This document shows positions 26,728-35,986 of a stretch of DNA of 64,000 nucleotides, in pieces. How positions within the stretch are numbered: position 1 is the stretch's first letter; each line of letters opens with the position of its first letter. Position numbers and translations under genes: made by a program. Source of the DNA: Actinoalloteichus caeruleus DSM 43889 (GTDB lineage: Bacteria > Actinomycetota > Actinomycetes > Mycobacteriales > Pseudonocardiaceae). The stretch spans positions 3,720,001 through 3,784,000 of the forward strand of contig NZ_AUBJ02000001.1 of the NCBI RefSeq assembly GCF_000429185.2, in the 5' to 3' direction. The notes below the pieces were generated by a model. The model saw only the letters and a list, made by a program, of their open reading frames with translations, was not told the DNA's origin and searched no databases.

Positions 26728-28161
26728 TCAGAACTGGTAGTAGAGGAAGGGGCTGAAGGTGCCGGTGGCGACGAGGATGGCCGCGTAGCAGAGACCGGCG
26801 GTGACGACGGCGACGCGCAACACCGCCGCTGGCCGGGTGCGGGCCGACTCCAGGTAGGGGCCCGTCACGCTCCGCCCGGGCAGCAGGAACACGGTGGCGG
26901 CCAGCACGAGGATCAACAGCCGTTGGTTGCTCAGCGCCGACTCCACGTCGTACGTGAGCCCGGCCAGGTCCGGCAGGAGCATGTTGGCCAGCACGCTGAG
27001 CGCTGACGACAGGTCGGGTGCCCGGAACACGACCCAGCCGGCGGTCACGAGCAGCATCGTCAGTACCCGGCGGCCGATGGCGGCGGCTGCCCCGCCAGGA
27101 GCCCGGTCCCAGCCCATGGCCCGCTCGGCGACCAACAACGCTCCGTGGAACAGGCCCCACACGACGAAGGTCCAGTTCGCGCCGTGCCAGATCCCGGTGA
27201 GCAGGAAGATGATCCACAGGTTGCGGTAGGTCTTCCGCTTGCCCCCCCTGTTCCCGCCCAGGGGGATGTAGACGTAGTCGCGGAACCAGCGGGAGAGGGA
27301 CATGTGCCAGCGGCGCCAGAACTCCGTGACGGTCACCGAGGAGTAGGGCCGGGCGAAGTTCTCCGGCAGCCGGAACCCGAGCATCCGGCCCAGGCCGATG
27401 GCCATGTCCGAGTAGCCGGAGAAGTCGAAGTACAGCTGGAGCGTGTAGGTGATCGCTCCGAGCCACGCGACGGCGAAGGTCATCTCGTCGGCTGGCGTGG
27501 CGAAGCAGGCGGCGGCGACGGGGGCGAGGGAGTCCGCGACCACGACCTTCTTGGTGAGGCCGAGCGCGAACCGGGGTAAGCCCGCGGCGATGTCGTCGAG
27601 CCGGTGGGTGCGCCGCTGCGGGAGCTGGTCGGCGATCTCGTGGTAACGCACGATGGGTCCCGCCACCAGCTGCGGGAACATCGAGATGTAGGTCACGAAC
27701 GACACGGGGTCCCGCAGTGCCCGCCGTTCGCCCCGGTAGATGTCGACCACGTAGGAGATGTGGTGGAAGGTGTAGAAGGAGATGCCGATGGGCAGGGCCA
27801 GCTCGACCACCGGGGTTTCCAGGCCGAACCACCCGGCGAGCACCGCGGCCTGCTCGGTGAGGAAGCCGGCGTACTTCCACACGAACAGGATGGACACGTT
27901 CAGCGTGATGACGCCGATCAGCATCCACCGCTTCCTGGCCCGCCCCAGATCCCACTCGTCCGGTTCGAGGGCGGGTGCGACCAGGTAGTTCACCGCGATG
28001 CAGACCAGCAGCAGCAGCGTCGTACCGCCGGCCCCGCTCGCGTAGAACAGCAGGCTGGCGACGGCGACGACGCCGTTGCGCCACCCTCGCGGCGCTATCA
28101 GCAGCACCGCGAGGACGGCGGGCATGAAGTACCAGAGAAAGAGCGGGCTGGCGAACGACAT
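26728..28161 (-). CDS. MBOAT-family O-acyltransferase, AlgI-like
   Basis: 477 residues with about ten membrane helices. The MBOAT core is clear: EFWRRWHMSLSRWFRDYVYI followed by PLGGNRGG, then GIWHGANW with the invariant catalytic His at about residue 326. AlgI-type MBOATs move acetyl groups across the membrane to a partner that O-acetylates an exported polysaccharide. The likely partner is the AlgX-like protein at 16969-18333 on the same strand; such genes are normally adjacent but here lie 8.4 kb apart. The downstream rlmB-cysS genes are housekeeping and unrelated. Confidence 0.88.
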   Translation of the reverse strand: MSFASPLFLWYFMPAVLAVLLIAPRGWRNGVVAVASLLFYASGAGGTTLLLLVCIAVNYLVAPALEPDEWDLGRARKRWMLIGVITLNVSILFVWKYAGFLTEQAAVLAGWFGLETPVVELALPIGISFYTFHHISYVVDIYRGERRALRDPVSFVTYISMFPQLVAGPIVRYHEIADQLPQRRTHRLDDIAAGLPRFALGLTKKVVVADSLAPVAAACFATPADEMTFAVAWLGAITYTLQLYFDFSGYSDMAIGLGRMLGFRLPENFARPYSSVTVTEFWRRWHMSLSRWFRDYVYIPLGGNRGGKRKTYRNLWIIFLLTGIWHGANWTFVVWGLFHGALLVAERAMGWDRAPGGAAAAIGRRVLTMLLVTAGWVVFRAPDLSSALSVLANMLLPDLAGLTYDVESALSNQRLLILVLAATVFLLPGRSVTGPYLESARTRPAAVLRVAVVTAGLCYAAILVATGTFSPFLYYQF

Positions 28162-28200
28162 GACTCCCCCAGGTCTGTGCCGCGGCCGGGAGGAGTGGGG

Positions 28201-29160
28201 TCAGCGCAGCCGGCGACGCCGGGCGACCTCCGCGAGGAGCACACCGGCCGCGACGGAGGCGTTCAGCGACTCCACTCCGGCGGCCATCGGGATCGACACG
28301 GTGGCGTCGCAGTTCTCCCGGACCAGCCGGGACAGCCCCCGGCCCTCGGACCCGACCACGATCACCAAGGGGTCGGTGGCCAGGGACAGGTCGTCGAGCT
28401 CGACCGACCCGTCCGCGTCCAGTCCCACGACCATGAGTCCCTGCTTCGCCCAGTCCTTCAGGGTCCTGGTCAGGTTGGTCGCCATCGCGACGGGGATGCG
28501 GGCGGCGGTGCCGGCGCTGGTGCGCCAGGCCACGGCCGTCATCCCCGCGCTGCGGCGCTGCGGGATGACGACACCGTGCGCCCCGAAGGCCGCGGCGGAG
28601 CGGATGACCGCTCCGAGGTTCCTCGGGTCGGTGACGCCGTCCAACGCGACCAGCAGCGGCGGGCGCCCGGTCTCCTCGGCGGCGGTGAGCAGGTCGTCGG
28701 GGTGGGCGTAGTCGAACGGTGGCACCTGGAGCGCCAGGCCCTGGTGCAGGGCTCCCTGGGTGATCTTGTCGAGTTCGGTGCGGGCGACCTCCAGCACGGA
28801 GATGCCCCGCTCTGCGGCCAGGCCGACCGCGTCCCTGACCCGGTCGTCGGCGTCGATCCCCAACGCGACGTAGAGCGCCGTTGCCGGGACACCCGCGCGC
28901 AGGCACTCGGCCACCGGGTTGCGACCCGCGATCGTCTCCGGTTGGTTGCCCGCCGCCCTCGCCCGCTGCTGCCGGGCGGCTTCCTGCCGCCTCGCGGCGT
29001 CCGCCCGCTTCTTGGCGGGGTGGTTGGGACGCATCGAGGCGGGTGGAGTCGGCCCCTTGCCCTCCAGCCCCTTGCGCCGCTGCCCGCCGGAGCCGACGAC
29101 CGCGCCCTTCTTGGTGCCCGGCTTGCGCATCGCGCCACGGCGCTGGGAGTTGCCTGCCAT
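28201..29160 (-). CDS. rlmB: 23S rRNA 2'-O-ribose methyltransferase, RlmB/SpoU family
   Basis: 319 residues. A basic, Arg/Lys-rich N-terminal ~75 residues precedes a substrate-binding domain and the SPOUT knot: motif 1 [21 protein letters not shown], motif 2 [17 protein letters not shown], motif 3 [21 protein letters not shown]. The family methylates a ribose in 23S rRNA (G2251 in E. coli). The ATG overlaps the cysS stop by one base, so the two are co-translated, as in mycobacteria (Rv3579c-cysS). The exact target base cannot be read from sequence. Confidence 0.9.
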   Translation of the reverse strand: MAGNSQRRGAMRKPGTKKGAVVGSGGQRRKGLEGKGPTPPASMRPNHPAKKRADAARRQEAARQQRARAAGNQPETIAGRNPVAECLRAGVPATALYVALGIDADDRVRDAVGLAAERGISVLEVARTELDKITQGALHQGLALQVPPFDYAHPDDLLTAAEETGRPPLLVALDGVTDPRNLGAVIRSAAAFGAHGVVIPQRRSAGMTAVAWRTSAGTAARIPVAMATNLTRTLKDWAKQGLMVVGLDADGSVELDDLSLATDPLVIVVGSEGRGLSRLVRENCDATVSIPMAAGVESLNASVAAGVLLAEVARRRRLR

Positions 29161-30581
29161 CAGTTGGTGCCCTTCAACGTCCAGACCGGTCCGTCCGGTC
29201 CGTCCTCGACAGCCACGCCGACGGCCAGCAGTCGGTCCCTGATCGCGTCGGCAGTGGCGAAGTCACGCTCCTCCCGGCTGCGCTGCCGCTCGGCGAGCAG
29301 CTGTCCGACCAGCGCGTCCAGCGCGGCCGTCGCCGGGAGTTCCGAGGCCTCGGCGTTGCCCCACCGGGGGTCGAGAGGATCAAGCCCGAGCACCTGCAAC
29401 ATCCAGCGTACTGTGCCGGCCTGTTCAGCGAGGGCCTGCCGTTCGGATTCGCCCTCGGCGCGCAGCTGGTTGCCGTGCCGGACCTGGTTGTGGATGATCG
29501 CCAGCGCCTTCGGCACGTTGAGGTCGTCGTCCATCGCCTCGGCGAACTCGCCGCGCCGCGCTGGCAGGGCCTCGACCGCGAGGGCTGGGTCGAGCTGCCC
29601 GGCGACGCGCACCGCACGGCGGACGAAGGCCTCGATCCGCTGGTAGGCGGTGGCCGCCTCCCGGAGGGCCTCGTGCTGGAACTCCAGGGTCGAGCGGTAG
29701 TGGGCGGTCAGCAGGTAGTAGCGCAGTTCCGGTGCCCGGACCTGCTCGAGGAGGACCGGGACGGCGAGGGTGTTGCCCAGTGACTTGGACATCTTCTCGC
29801 CGCCCATGGTCACCCAGTTGTTGTGCAGCCAGTACCGCGCGAAGGGGTCTCCCGCCGCGGTCGACTGGGCCAGCTCGTTCTCGTGGTGCGGGAAGACCAG
29901 GTCGGTGCCACCGCCGTGGATGTCGAACCGGTCCCCGAGGTAGTAGGTGGCCATGGCGGAGCACTCCAGGTGCCATCCGGGCCGCCCGGGTCCCCAGGGG
30001 GTCGGCCACGAGGGTTCACCGGGCTTGGCCGCCTTCCACAGGGTGAAGTCCCGGGGGTCGCGCTTGCCCTCGGCCGCGGTCTCGCCCTGCTGCATCTCGT
30101 CCAGCCGTTGACCGGACAGGGTGCCGTAGTCGGGGCAGCTGGTGACCGAGAAGTAGACGTCGCCGGCGGCGGCGTAGGCGTGGCCGCGATCGATCAGCCG
30201 TTCCATCAGCTCGACCATCTGCGTGACGTGGCCGGTCGCCCTTGGCTCGATGGCGGGCCGGAGGCAGTTCAGCGTGTCGTAGGCGTCCTGGAAGGCACGT
30301 TCGTTGCTGGCGGCCCACTCCCACCACGGGACACCCGCCGCCTCAGCCTTGCGCAGCACCTTGTCGTCGATGTCGGTGACGTTGCGCACCATCGTCACGC
30401 GGTAGCCGTCCGCCTCCAGCCAGCGGCGCAGCACGTCGAAGTTCAGCCCGCTGCGGAGGTGGCCGATGTGGGGTGCGCCCTGGACGGTGGCCCCACAGAC
30501 GTACATCGACACGGCCCCCTCGGTGAGGGGACGGAACTCCCTGGTCGTGCGGGTGCCGGTGTCGTGTAGGCGCAGGCTCAC
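29160..30581 (-). CDS. cysS: Cysteinyl-tRNA synthetase
   Basis: 473 residues, the normal length. HIGH-class motif PHIGHL near the start, KMSKS motif [10 protein letters not shown], and the zinc-binding Cys/His residues (VCGATV; HLECSA; FPHHENE). It is the tRNA synthetase, not the related mycothiol ligase MshC, which lacks the C-terminal tRNA-binding domain seen here (from ~residue 330). It is upstream of rlmB with a one-base overlap and conserved in that order in actinobacteria. Confidence 0.96.
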   Translation of the reverse strand: MSLRLHDTGTRTTREFRPLTEGAVSMYVCGATVQGAPHIGHLRSGLNFDVLRRWLEADGYRVTMVRNVTDIDDKVLRKAEAAGVPWWEWAASNERAFQDAYDTLNCLRPAIEPRATGHVTQMVELMERLIDRGHAYAAAGDVYFSVTSCPDYGTLSGQRLDEMQQGETAAEGKRDPRDFTLWKAAKPGEPSWPTPWGPGRPGWHLECSAMATYYLGDRFDIHGGGTDLVFPHHENELAQSTAAGDPFARYWLHNNWVTMGGEKMSKSLGNTLAVPVLLEQVRAPELRYYLLTAHYRSTLEFQHEALREAATAYQRIEAFVRRAVRVAGQLDPALAVEALPARRGEFAEAMDDDLNVPKALAIIHNQVRHGNQLRAEGESERQALAEQAGTVRWMLQVLGLDPLDPRWGNAEASELPATAALDALVGQLLAERQRSREERDFATADAIRDRLLAVGVAVEDGPDGPVWTLKGTN

Positions 30582-30716
30582 AGCCGAGATGGTACGGAAG
30601 CAGCGCGCGGAAGCCGGTCACGGGGCGCGATGGCCACCCGCTGGGCGGGCGACCCGGGGGCGGTGGTCGCGGCTCCCGGGCGAGTCGAGGGGACGGCCCG
30701 CCACCACCATGATCGC

Positions 30717-31418
30717 CTACCCGACGACCGTCTCGTCAAGGAGACCCCGCTCACGCAACGCCCGCAGCAGGGCGTCCGGCCGGTCGGCGACCGGAGCCGG
30801 CTCCACGAGCTGGAAGTCGCACCCCAGGGCCGCCGCGGCGCCGTCGGCCTCCTCGCTGTCCCCGATCATCAGCGTCCGGCCGGCCGGCAGGCCCAGCCGG
30901 TCGCACGCGGTGCGGAACAGGCGCAGGTCCGGTTTCGCCGCGTTCTCGACGTAGGACAGCACGTAGGCGTCCACCAGGTCCGCCACCCCGAGCCGGTCGA
31001 AGGAGGCCCGGATGTCCCAGGCGATGTTGCTGACCACCGCGACCTTGACCCCCCGGTCGCGGAGGCCGCGCAGGACGACCTCGGTGTCCGGGTAGGGGCG
31101 CCAGTGGGCCGGGTCCAGCATCAGCTCGTACACGTGTTCCGCGTGGGAGGTGGACACCCCCGCGCCGCGCATGATCTCCACGTAGACCAGCCGGTGCAGC
31201 TCCGGTTCGAGGTCCCGCCGCTCCCAGGCCCGTTGGAGCCCTGCTGGCAGCCCCGCCCCGGGACCGGTCGGGGCGATCAGCGCGCGCAGGAGCCGGTCCT
31301 GCCCGGCCGAGTCCATGATCATCCCGGGGTCCCCGATGGAACCGTCGAACCAGGAGCCGTCCGGCTCCAACCGGAACAAGGTTCCCGAGAAGTCGAAGAG
31401 CACCCCGTCGATCGCCAT
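30717..31418 (-). CDS. HAD-superfamily hydrolase with Ser in place of the second Asp
   Basis: 233 residues from the ATG at 31418 (GGTGGACGGC upstream); an in-frame start at 31454 is possible. HAD motif I reads FDFSGTL: the nucleophile Asp9 is kept but the general acid two residues later is Ser11 rather than Asp. Motif II/III (VVSNIAWDI) and a motif IV (MIGDSEEADGAAA) are present, so the fold is complete. Loss of the acid may slow or change phosphatase chemistry. It lies between cysS and ispF, where mycobacteria have no such gene. Substrate unknown. Confidence 0.72.
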   Translation of the reverse strand: MAIDGVLFDFSGTLFRLEPDGSWFDGSIGDPGMIMDSAGQDRLLRALIAPTGPGAGLPAGLQRAWERRDLEPELHRLVYVEIMRGAGVSTSHAEHVYELMLDPAHWRPYPDTEVVLRGLRDRGVKVAVVSNIAWDIRASFDRLGVADLVDAYVLSYVENAAKPDLRLFRTACDRLGLPAGRTLMIGDSEEADGAAAALGCDFQLVEPAPVADRPDALLRALRERGLLDETVVG

Positions 31419-31524
31419 GCCGTCCACCCTAGGCGGGCGGCGGGCGGTGGTCACGCTCCTGTTGCCGCCGTCCCACGGCCGAAGGTGGCCGTCCCGCGCC
31501 TTCGTCGTGCCGGACTCGGGCGGC

Positions 31525-31995
31525 TCACCGCACGGGGAGCAGCAGTGCGGTGGCGATCGCCGCGACGCCCTCGCCCCGCCCGGTCAGCCCGAGGCCGTCG
31601 GTGGTGGTCCCGGTGACGCTCACCGGGCCGCCCAGGGCCTCGGAGAGCACCCGCTGGGCTTCCGCGCGGCGGGGGCCGATGCGGGGGGCGTTGCCGATCA
31701 CCTGCACGGCCGCGTTGCCGAGCCGGAAACCCGCCTCGGCCGCCAGGGACCTCGCCTCCGCCAGGAACTCGACGCCGTGGGCGCCGGCCCACCGGTCGGA
31801 GTCGGTGCCGAAGACTGCCCCGAGGTCTCCCAGCCCCGCGGCGGAGAGGACCGCGTCGCAGAGCGCGTGCGCGGCCACGTCGCCGTCCGAGTGACCGGCG
31901 CAGCCGTCGACGCCCTCCCAGCGGAGACCGGCCATCCAGCAGGCCCGGCCGGCGAGCACCGGGTGGACGTCGGTGCCGAGCCCCACCCTGGGCAT
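31525..31995 (-). CDS. ispF: 2-C-methyl-D-erythritol 2,4-cyclodiphosphate synthase
   Basis: 156 residues from the ATG at 31995; a GTG at 32007 overlapping ispD is an alternative. The metal-binding GTDVHPV near the start and [15 protein letters not shown] match the family, as do the C-terminal [17 protein letters not shown] residues. It closes CDP-methylerythritol phosphate to the cyclodiphosphate in the MEP isoprenoid pathway. It follows ispD with a 4-bp gap or an overlap, so the two are coupled. Cytoplasmic trimer in the family. Confidence 0.95.
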   Translation of the reverse strand: MPRVGLGTDVHPVLAGRACWMAGLRWEGVDGCAGHSDGDVAAHALCDAVLSAAGLGDLGAVFGTDSDRWAGAHGVEFLAEARSLAAEAGFRLGNAAVQVIGNAPRIGPRRAEAQRVLSEALGGPVSVTGTTTDGLGLTGRGEGVAAIATALLLPVR

Positions 31996-31999
31996 CAGG

Positions 32000-32773
32000 T
32001 CACTCACCGCTGGTCGCGCTCCGTTCCGGTGTGGGGTCGCCCGCGGTCGCAGCGGCCAGTGCCTCGGCGACCACCAGGTCGAAGGGGGTGGTGATCTTGA
32101 ACCCGTGGGGGTGGCCGGGAACCGTGAGGACCTTCTCGCCACGGCGCTCGACCAGCCCGGCGTCATCCGTGGCGCCGGGTCCCGCGCCGGATCGCCCGGT
32201 TCGGGACGGGTCGTCGGGGCTGGTCCGAGCGGACAGCCCGTGAGCCCGCAGCAGCACGTCGACGGCGAAGGCCTGCGGGGTCTGGGTCAGCCTCAGCACG
32301 GCGCGGTCGGGCGTGTGGCGGACGAAGCCGGTGGCGTCGACCTCCTTCACGGTGTCCGCGAGCGGGAGCACCGGTGTGACGGCTCCCGCCCCGGCCCGGA
32401 CCGTGTCCACCACTGACCTGATCACCGAGGTGGGCATGAACGCCCGCGCGGCATCGTGGACCAGGACCACGCTCGTGTTCGGCAGGGCGGTGAGCGCCGC
32501 CCGCAGGGCCAGCCCGACCGAGTCGGTGCGGGTCTCGCCTCCCGCGACGACGTCCACGGCCCGCCCGAACGACGCGAGCAGCCCGGTCACCTCGGTCACC
32601 TCGTCCGTCGGCGCGGCGACGACGACCCGATCGACAGAACCTGACTCGGTCAGGCCACGAACTGCCCTGACCAGCAACGATTCACCTGCGACCGTCACGA
32701 GGGCCTTGGGTCGGCCCGCGCCGAGCCGAACCCCGTGCCCGGCCGCGGGCACCAGTGCGACGACGGTCACCAC
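32000..32773 (-). CDS. ispD: 2-C-methyl-D-erythritol 4-phosphate cytidylyltransferase
   Basis: 257 residues from the GTG at 32773 (the next codon, 32770, is also GTG); the frame is open further upstream but the conserved core begins at once. The CTP-binding loop [18 protein letters not shown], the HDAARAF motif and the C-terminal KITTPFDL are present. It makes CDP-methylerythritol in the MEP pathway. It sits directly upstream of ispF and downstream of carD, the mycobacterial order. Confidence 0.93.
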   Translation of the reverse strand: MVTVVALVPAAGHGVRLGAGRPKALVTVAGESLLVRAVRGLTESGSVDRVVVAAPTDEVTEVTGLLASFGRAVDVVAGGETRTDSVGLALRAALTALPNTSVVLVHDAARAFMPTSVIRSVVDTVRAGAGAVTPVLPLADTVKEVDATGFVRHTPDRAVLRLTQTPQAFAVDVLLRAHGLSARTSPDDPSRTGRSGAGPGATDDAGLVERRGEKVLTVPGHPHGFKITTPFDLVVAEALAAATAGDPTPERSATSGE

Positions 32774-32935
32774 GACCGCCGTTCCATGACACGTTCTTCC
32801 ACTCGCAACGACTCCACCGAAACCCGCCGCCTGCGGCTCCACCACCGGCCGGCGGCGGACGGCCGGCACGTCGAGCCCCTCCGCGAGCGGGAGCCGGCCA
32901 CTCCGGCCGGTCCCCCGTGAGCCGCGGAACGGAAG

Positions 32936-32960
32936 CCCCACGGCGCGGAAGTCCGTGGGG
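32936..32960 (-). terminator. Hairpin after carD
   Basis: An 8-bp stem, CCCCACGG (32936-32943) with CCGTGGGG (32953-32960), has a 9-base loop and lies 1 bp beyond the carD stop. It probably separates carD from ispD transcription. Confidence 0.5.
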
Positions 32961-32961
32961 G

Positions 32962-33450
32962 TCAGGAAGCGGTCGCGAGGACCTCGTCGAGCAGCGTCTC
33001 CGCTTTGCCTTCGTCGGTGCCCTCGGCGAGAGCCAGCTCACTGACCAGTATCTGCCGCGCCTTGGCCAGCATGCGCTTCTCGCCAGCCGACAGGCCCCGG
33101 TCCTTCTCGCGCCGCCACAGATCACGCACCACTTCGGCAACCTTGTTCACGTCGCCGGACGCGAGTTTCTCCAGGTTGGCCTTGTACCGCCGGGACCAGT
33201 TGGTCGGCTCCTCGGTGTGCGGAGCACGCAGCACCTCGAAGACCCGGTTCAGCCCTTCCTGCCCCACGACATCCCGCACACCGACGATTTCGGCGTTGTC
33301 GGCGGGGACGCGCACCGTGAGGTCGCCCTGGGCTACCTTGAGAACGAGGTACTGCTTCTCCTCGCCCTGAATTACTCGGGTTTCGATTGCTTCGATGAGA
33401 GCGGCACCGTGGTGCGGGTAGACGACGGTCTCTCCGACCTTGAAAACCAT
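32962..33450 (-). CDS. carD: CarD-family RNA-polymerase-binding regulator
   Basis: 162 residues. The N-terminal RNAP-interaction domain begins [17 protein letters not shown], and the C-terminal DNA-binding domain contains the [16 protein letters not shown] and [18 protein letters not shown] segments that include the promoter-wedging Trp region. CarD stabilises the open promoter complex, above all at rRNA promoters, and is essential in mycobacteria. It is divergent from lpqE, with a ~300-bp intergenic region carrying promoters for both. A likely -10 is TAAGAT (33478-33483, minus strand). Confidence 0.95.
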   Translation of the reverse strand: MVFKVGETVVYPHHGAALIEAIETRVIQGEEKQYLVLKVAQGDLTVRVPADNAEIVGVRDVVGQEGLNRVFEVLRAPHTEEPTNWSRRYKANLEKLASGDVNKVAEVVRDLWRREKDRGLSAGEKRMLAKARQILVSELALAEGTDEGKAETLLDEVLATAS

Positions 33451-33477
33451 GTGTCCTCTGCCCCTTTCGCTTCGCCC

Positions 33478-33483
33478 ATCTTA
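33478..33483 (-). promoter_or_regulatory. Likely -10 box of carD
   Basis: TAAGAT on the minus strand fits TANNNT and lies 27 bp upstream of the carD ATG, leaving a leader with an A/G-rich ribosome site. No convincing -35 is seen. Confidence 0.4.
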
Positions 33484-33653
33484 ACACGGGACACAAGCTG
33501 ACCCCGAGCAGCCGGCGAACCCTTGTTGCAGGTCAGGGGCCGTGCGCGGGGTTGACAAACCCCGGACCGCCATGCATGTGACGCCCCTTTCCCCACCCGT
33601 TGATCCAGGCTGGCGCACCGAACGGGTGGACGTGCGCCCCTGATGGGATCTGG

Positions 33654-33684
33654 TTGTGAGCGGCTGGTGAGCCTTGGATAGGCT
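33654..33684 (+). promoter_or_regulatory. Possible lpqE promoter
   Basis: TTGTGA (33654-33659) and TAGGCT (33679-33684) resemble -35 and -10 boxes with a 19-bp gap, 64 bp upstream of the GTG start. The spacer is longer than ideal. Confidence 0.3.
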
Positions 33685-33747
33685 GCCGACACGTCAGCTA
33701 CCGCCACGGACATGCCACCGCAGTCCCGGTCAGAGGGAGGACCGCAC

Positions 33748-34428
33748 GTGACAGGCGCACCGGAGGCACCAGGAGTCGGAGGCGCCAGCAGGACGCTCCC
33801 GTCCCGCACGCGTCGCGTAGGCATGCTCCCCGCCGCGCTCGGACTGGGTGCCGCCCTGCTGCTCACGGGGTGCAGCGCCGGGCAGATCACGCAGACCGGC
33901 TCGCAGGTGCCCGTGATCGCGGGCGCCGACGCGGACGCGGGAACGATCGCGGTCCGCGACGCGAAGCTGACCTTCCCCACCGAGCAGGACCCGCCCGCCT
34001 ACCCGGCGGGATCGGATGCCCCGGTCTCGGTCACGATCGTCAACCGCGGCACCGGCGCCGACACGCTGCTGTCGGTCACGTCCCCGTCGGCCGAGTCCGT
34101 GACGGTCGAGGGCGACACCGCGCTGCCGGCCGGCACCAAGCTGGTGGCGACGGGCCTGGGTGAGGCGACCTCCGAGCTGGAGACCTCCACTCCCGAGGCG
34201 GGGGAGCCCTCCGCCGAGATGAGCCAGTCGGCGCCGGAGACGGACGCCGCCCAGTCGGGCCAGGACGTCGCGGACATCGGTGTGCTCTCCCTCACCCTCG
34301 TCGGCCTGCACGACGAGGTCCACCCTGGCGTGAACGTGGAACTGGTGTTCGAGTTCGAGAACGCCGGGTCGCTGAGCGTTCAGGTGCCCGTGGGCGAGGA
34401 CCCGGAGCCGGCGACCCGCGGCGACTGA
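33748..34428 (+). CDS. lpqE: LpqE-like lipoprotein
   Basis: 226 residues from the GTG at 33748, which has GAGGGAGG 7 bp upstream. After a ~25-residue cytoplasmic tail the signal helix ends LLTGC (lipidated Cys42). The mature part is a beta-rich domain with an internal low-complexity Glu/Ser/Thr insert (~150-175). Its position between carD and radA is that of lpqE (Rv3584) in M. tuberculosis, and the domain resembles the copper-chaperone-like fold of that group. No metal-binding Met/His cluster is obvious, so copper binding should not be assumed. Confidence 0.75.
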   Translation: MTGAPEAPGVGGASRTLPSRTRRVGMLPAALGLGAALLLTGCSAGQITQTGSQVPVIAGADADAGTIAVRDAKLTFPTEQDPPAYPAGSDAPVSVTIVNRGTGADTLLSVTSPSAESVTVEGDTALPAGTKLVATGLGEATSELETSTPEAGEPSAEMSQSAPETDAAQSGQDVADIGVLSLTLVGLHDEVHPGVNVELVFEFENAGSLSVQVPVGEDPEPATRGD

Positions 34429-34554
34429 CGTCTCGGCCGTCCCGCTCCCCCGCGGCAGCTGGGACGGCCATCCCGCCCAGTCCCGGCGGTCAGCGTGCGC
34501 CCACCTCCCCGGGCGCGGCACCCTCCCCTGACCGGACCCGTCGGGCGGTTGCCC

Positions 34555-34560
34555 TACCTT
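34555..34560 (+). promoter_or_regulatory. Likely -10 box of a leaderless radA transcript
   Basis: TACCTT fits TANNNT and ends 7 bp before the GTG at 34568. No ribosome site precedes that GTG, so the transcript probably begins at the start codon. Confidence 0.45.
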
Positions 34561-34567
34561 GCGGGTC

Positions 34568-35962
34568 GTGGCGACCAAGAACACCAGGGCCCCCCGACCC
34601 CGGCACCGGTGCGCGGAATGCGGCCACGAGGTGGCCAAGTGGCTGGGACGGTGCCCCGAGTGCCAGGCGTGGGGAAGCATCGGCGAGATGCCCGCCGCTC
34701 GGACGAGCGGGGTGAGCGGGGCGGGCCGCCTCGCCGCCGGGGCTCCCTCGACCCCGGCGCGACCAATCGTCGAGGTGGACATCGAGTCGAGCAGGGCCCG
34801 CCCGAGCGGCGTGCCGGAACTCGACCGCGTCCTGGGCGGCGGGCTCGTTCCCGGGGCGGTGGTGCTGCTCGCCGGTGAGCCGGGAGTCGGGAAGTCCACC
34901 CTGCTGCTCGAGGTCGCCCACCAGTGGGCGGCGAGCTCGGACGAGCCGGCGCTGTACGTCACCGGTGAGGAGTCGGCCGGCCAGGTGCGCCTCCGCGCGG
35001 AACGCACCGGCAGCCTGCACCAACGGCTCTACCTCGGTGCCGAGAGCGACCTGTCCGCCGTTCTCGGGCACGTGGACGCGGTACGTCCCGGTCTGCTCAT
35101 CGTGGACTCGGTCCAGACGATGCAGTCCCCGGAGGCCGATGGCGGCCCCGGCGGGATGACCCAGGTCCGGGCCGTCACCGTGGCGCTGACCGCGATGGCC
35201 AAGGAACGCGGGGTCCCGGTGGTCCTCGTCGGTCACGTGACCAAGGACGGTTCCGTGGCCGGCCCCCGGGTGCTGGAACACCTGGTCGACGTCGTGCTGC
35301 ACTTCGAGGGCGACCGCCACTCGACGCTGCGGATGATCCGGGGCGTGAAGAACCGCTTCGGGGCGGCGGACGAGGTCGGCTGCTTCGAACTCCGGGACGA
35401 CGGCATCGTGGGTCTCCCCGACCCGTCCGGGCTGTTCCTCAGCGACCGCGAGGTGACCGTGCCCGGCACGGCGGTCACCGTCGTCGTGGAGGGCAAGCGG
35501 CCGTTGCTCGCCGAGGTCCAGGCCCTGGTCGCCGCCTCCACGCTGGCCACGCCCAGACGTGCCGTCAGCGGGCTGGACTCCGCTCGGGTGTCGATGATCC
35601 TCGCCGTCCTGGAGCGACGCGGTCGGGTCCGGCTCGGTGACGCCGACGTCTTCACCGCCACCGTGGGTGGGATGAAGGTGACCGAACCAGCGGCGGACCT
35701 CGCGCTCGCGCTGGCCGTGGCCTCAGCCAAGGCCGATGTCGCCCTGCCCTCCGACCTCGTGGTCCTGGGGGAGGTCGGGCTCGCCGGCGAGGTCCGCCGG
35801 GTCACCGGGCTGGGACGTCGACTGGCCGAGGCGGGCCGGCTCGGTTTCCGGCGGGCACTGGTGCCGCCGGACTCGGGTCGGGTTCCGGAGGACGTCGTGG
35901 TCACCGAGGTGCCCCACCTCGGCGCGGCGCTGGCGGCACTCCGGGACCTGGCGCGGGGCTGA
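34568..35962 (+). CDS. radA: DNA repair ATPase RadA/Sms
   Basis: 464 residues from the GTG at 34568 (a TTG at 34559 is in frame). The N-terminal C4 zinc finger (CAECGH and CPEC) is followed by a RecA-like core with Walker A GEPGVGKSTL, then the RadA-specific KNRFG motif (KNRFGAADEVG), and a C-terminal Lon-protease-like domain. It is a branch-migration helicase in homologous recombination. In mycobacteria disA follows radA; here the next gene is an unrelated protease on the other strand. Confidence 0.95.
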   Translation: MATKNTRAPRPRHRCAECGHEVAKWLGRCPECQAWGSIGEMPAARTSGVSGAGRLAAGAPSTPARPIVEVDIESSRARPSGVPELDRVLGGGLVPGAVVLLAGEPGVGKSTLLLEVAHQWAASSDEPALYVTGEESAGQVRLRAERTGSLHQRLYLGAESDLSAVLGHVDAVRPGLLIVDSVQTMQSPEADGGPGGMTQVRAVTVALTAMAKERGVPVVLVGHVTKDGSVAGPRVLEHLVDVVLHFEGDRHSTLRMIRGVKNRFGAADEVGCFELRDDGIVGLPDPSGLFLSDREVTVPGTAVTVVVEGKRPLLAEVQALVAASTLATPRRAVSGLDSARVSMILAVLERRGRVRLGDADVFTATVGGMKVTEPAADLALALAVASAKADVALPSDLVVLGEVGLAGEVRRVTGLGRRLAEAGRLGFRRALVPPDSGRVPEDVVVTEVPHLGAALAALRDLARG

Positions 35963-35986
35963 CCGCCGGCCAGCCCCGACAGCCGC

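Noticed and set aside
26537-28906. 789-codon minus-strand frame across MBOAT and rlmB
   Set aside because: Both real genes are in other frames with catalytic motifs intact; this frame has none.
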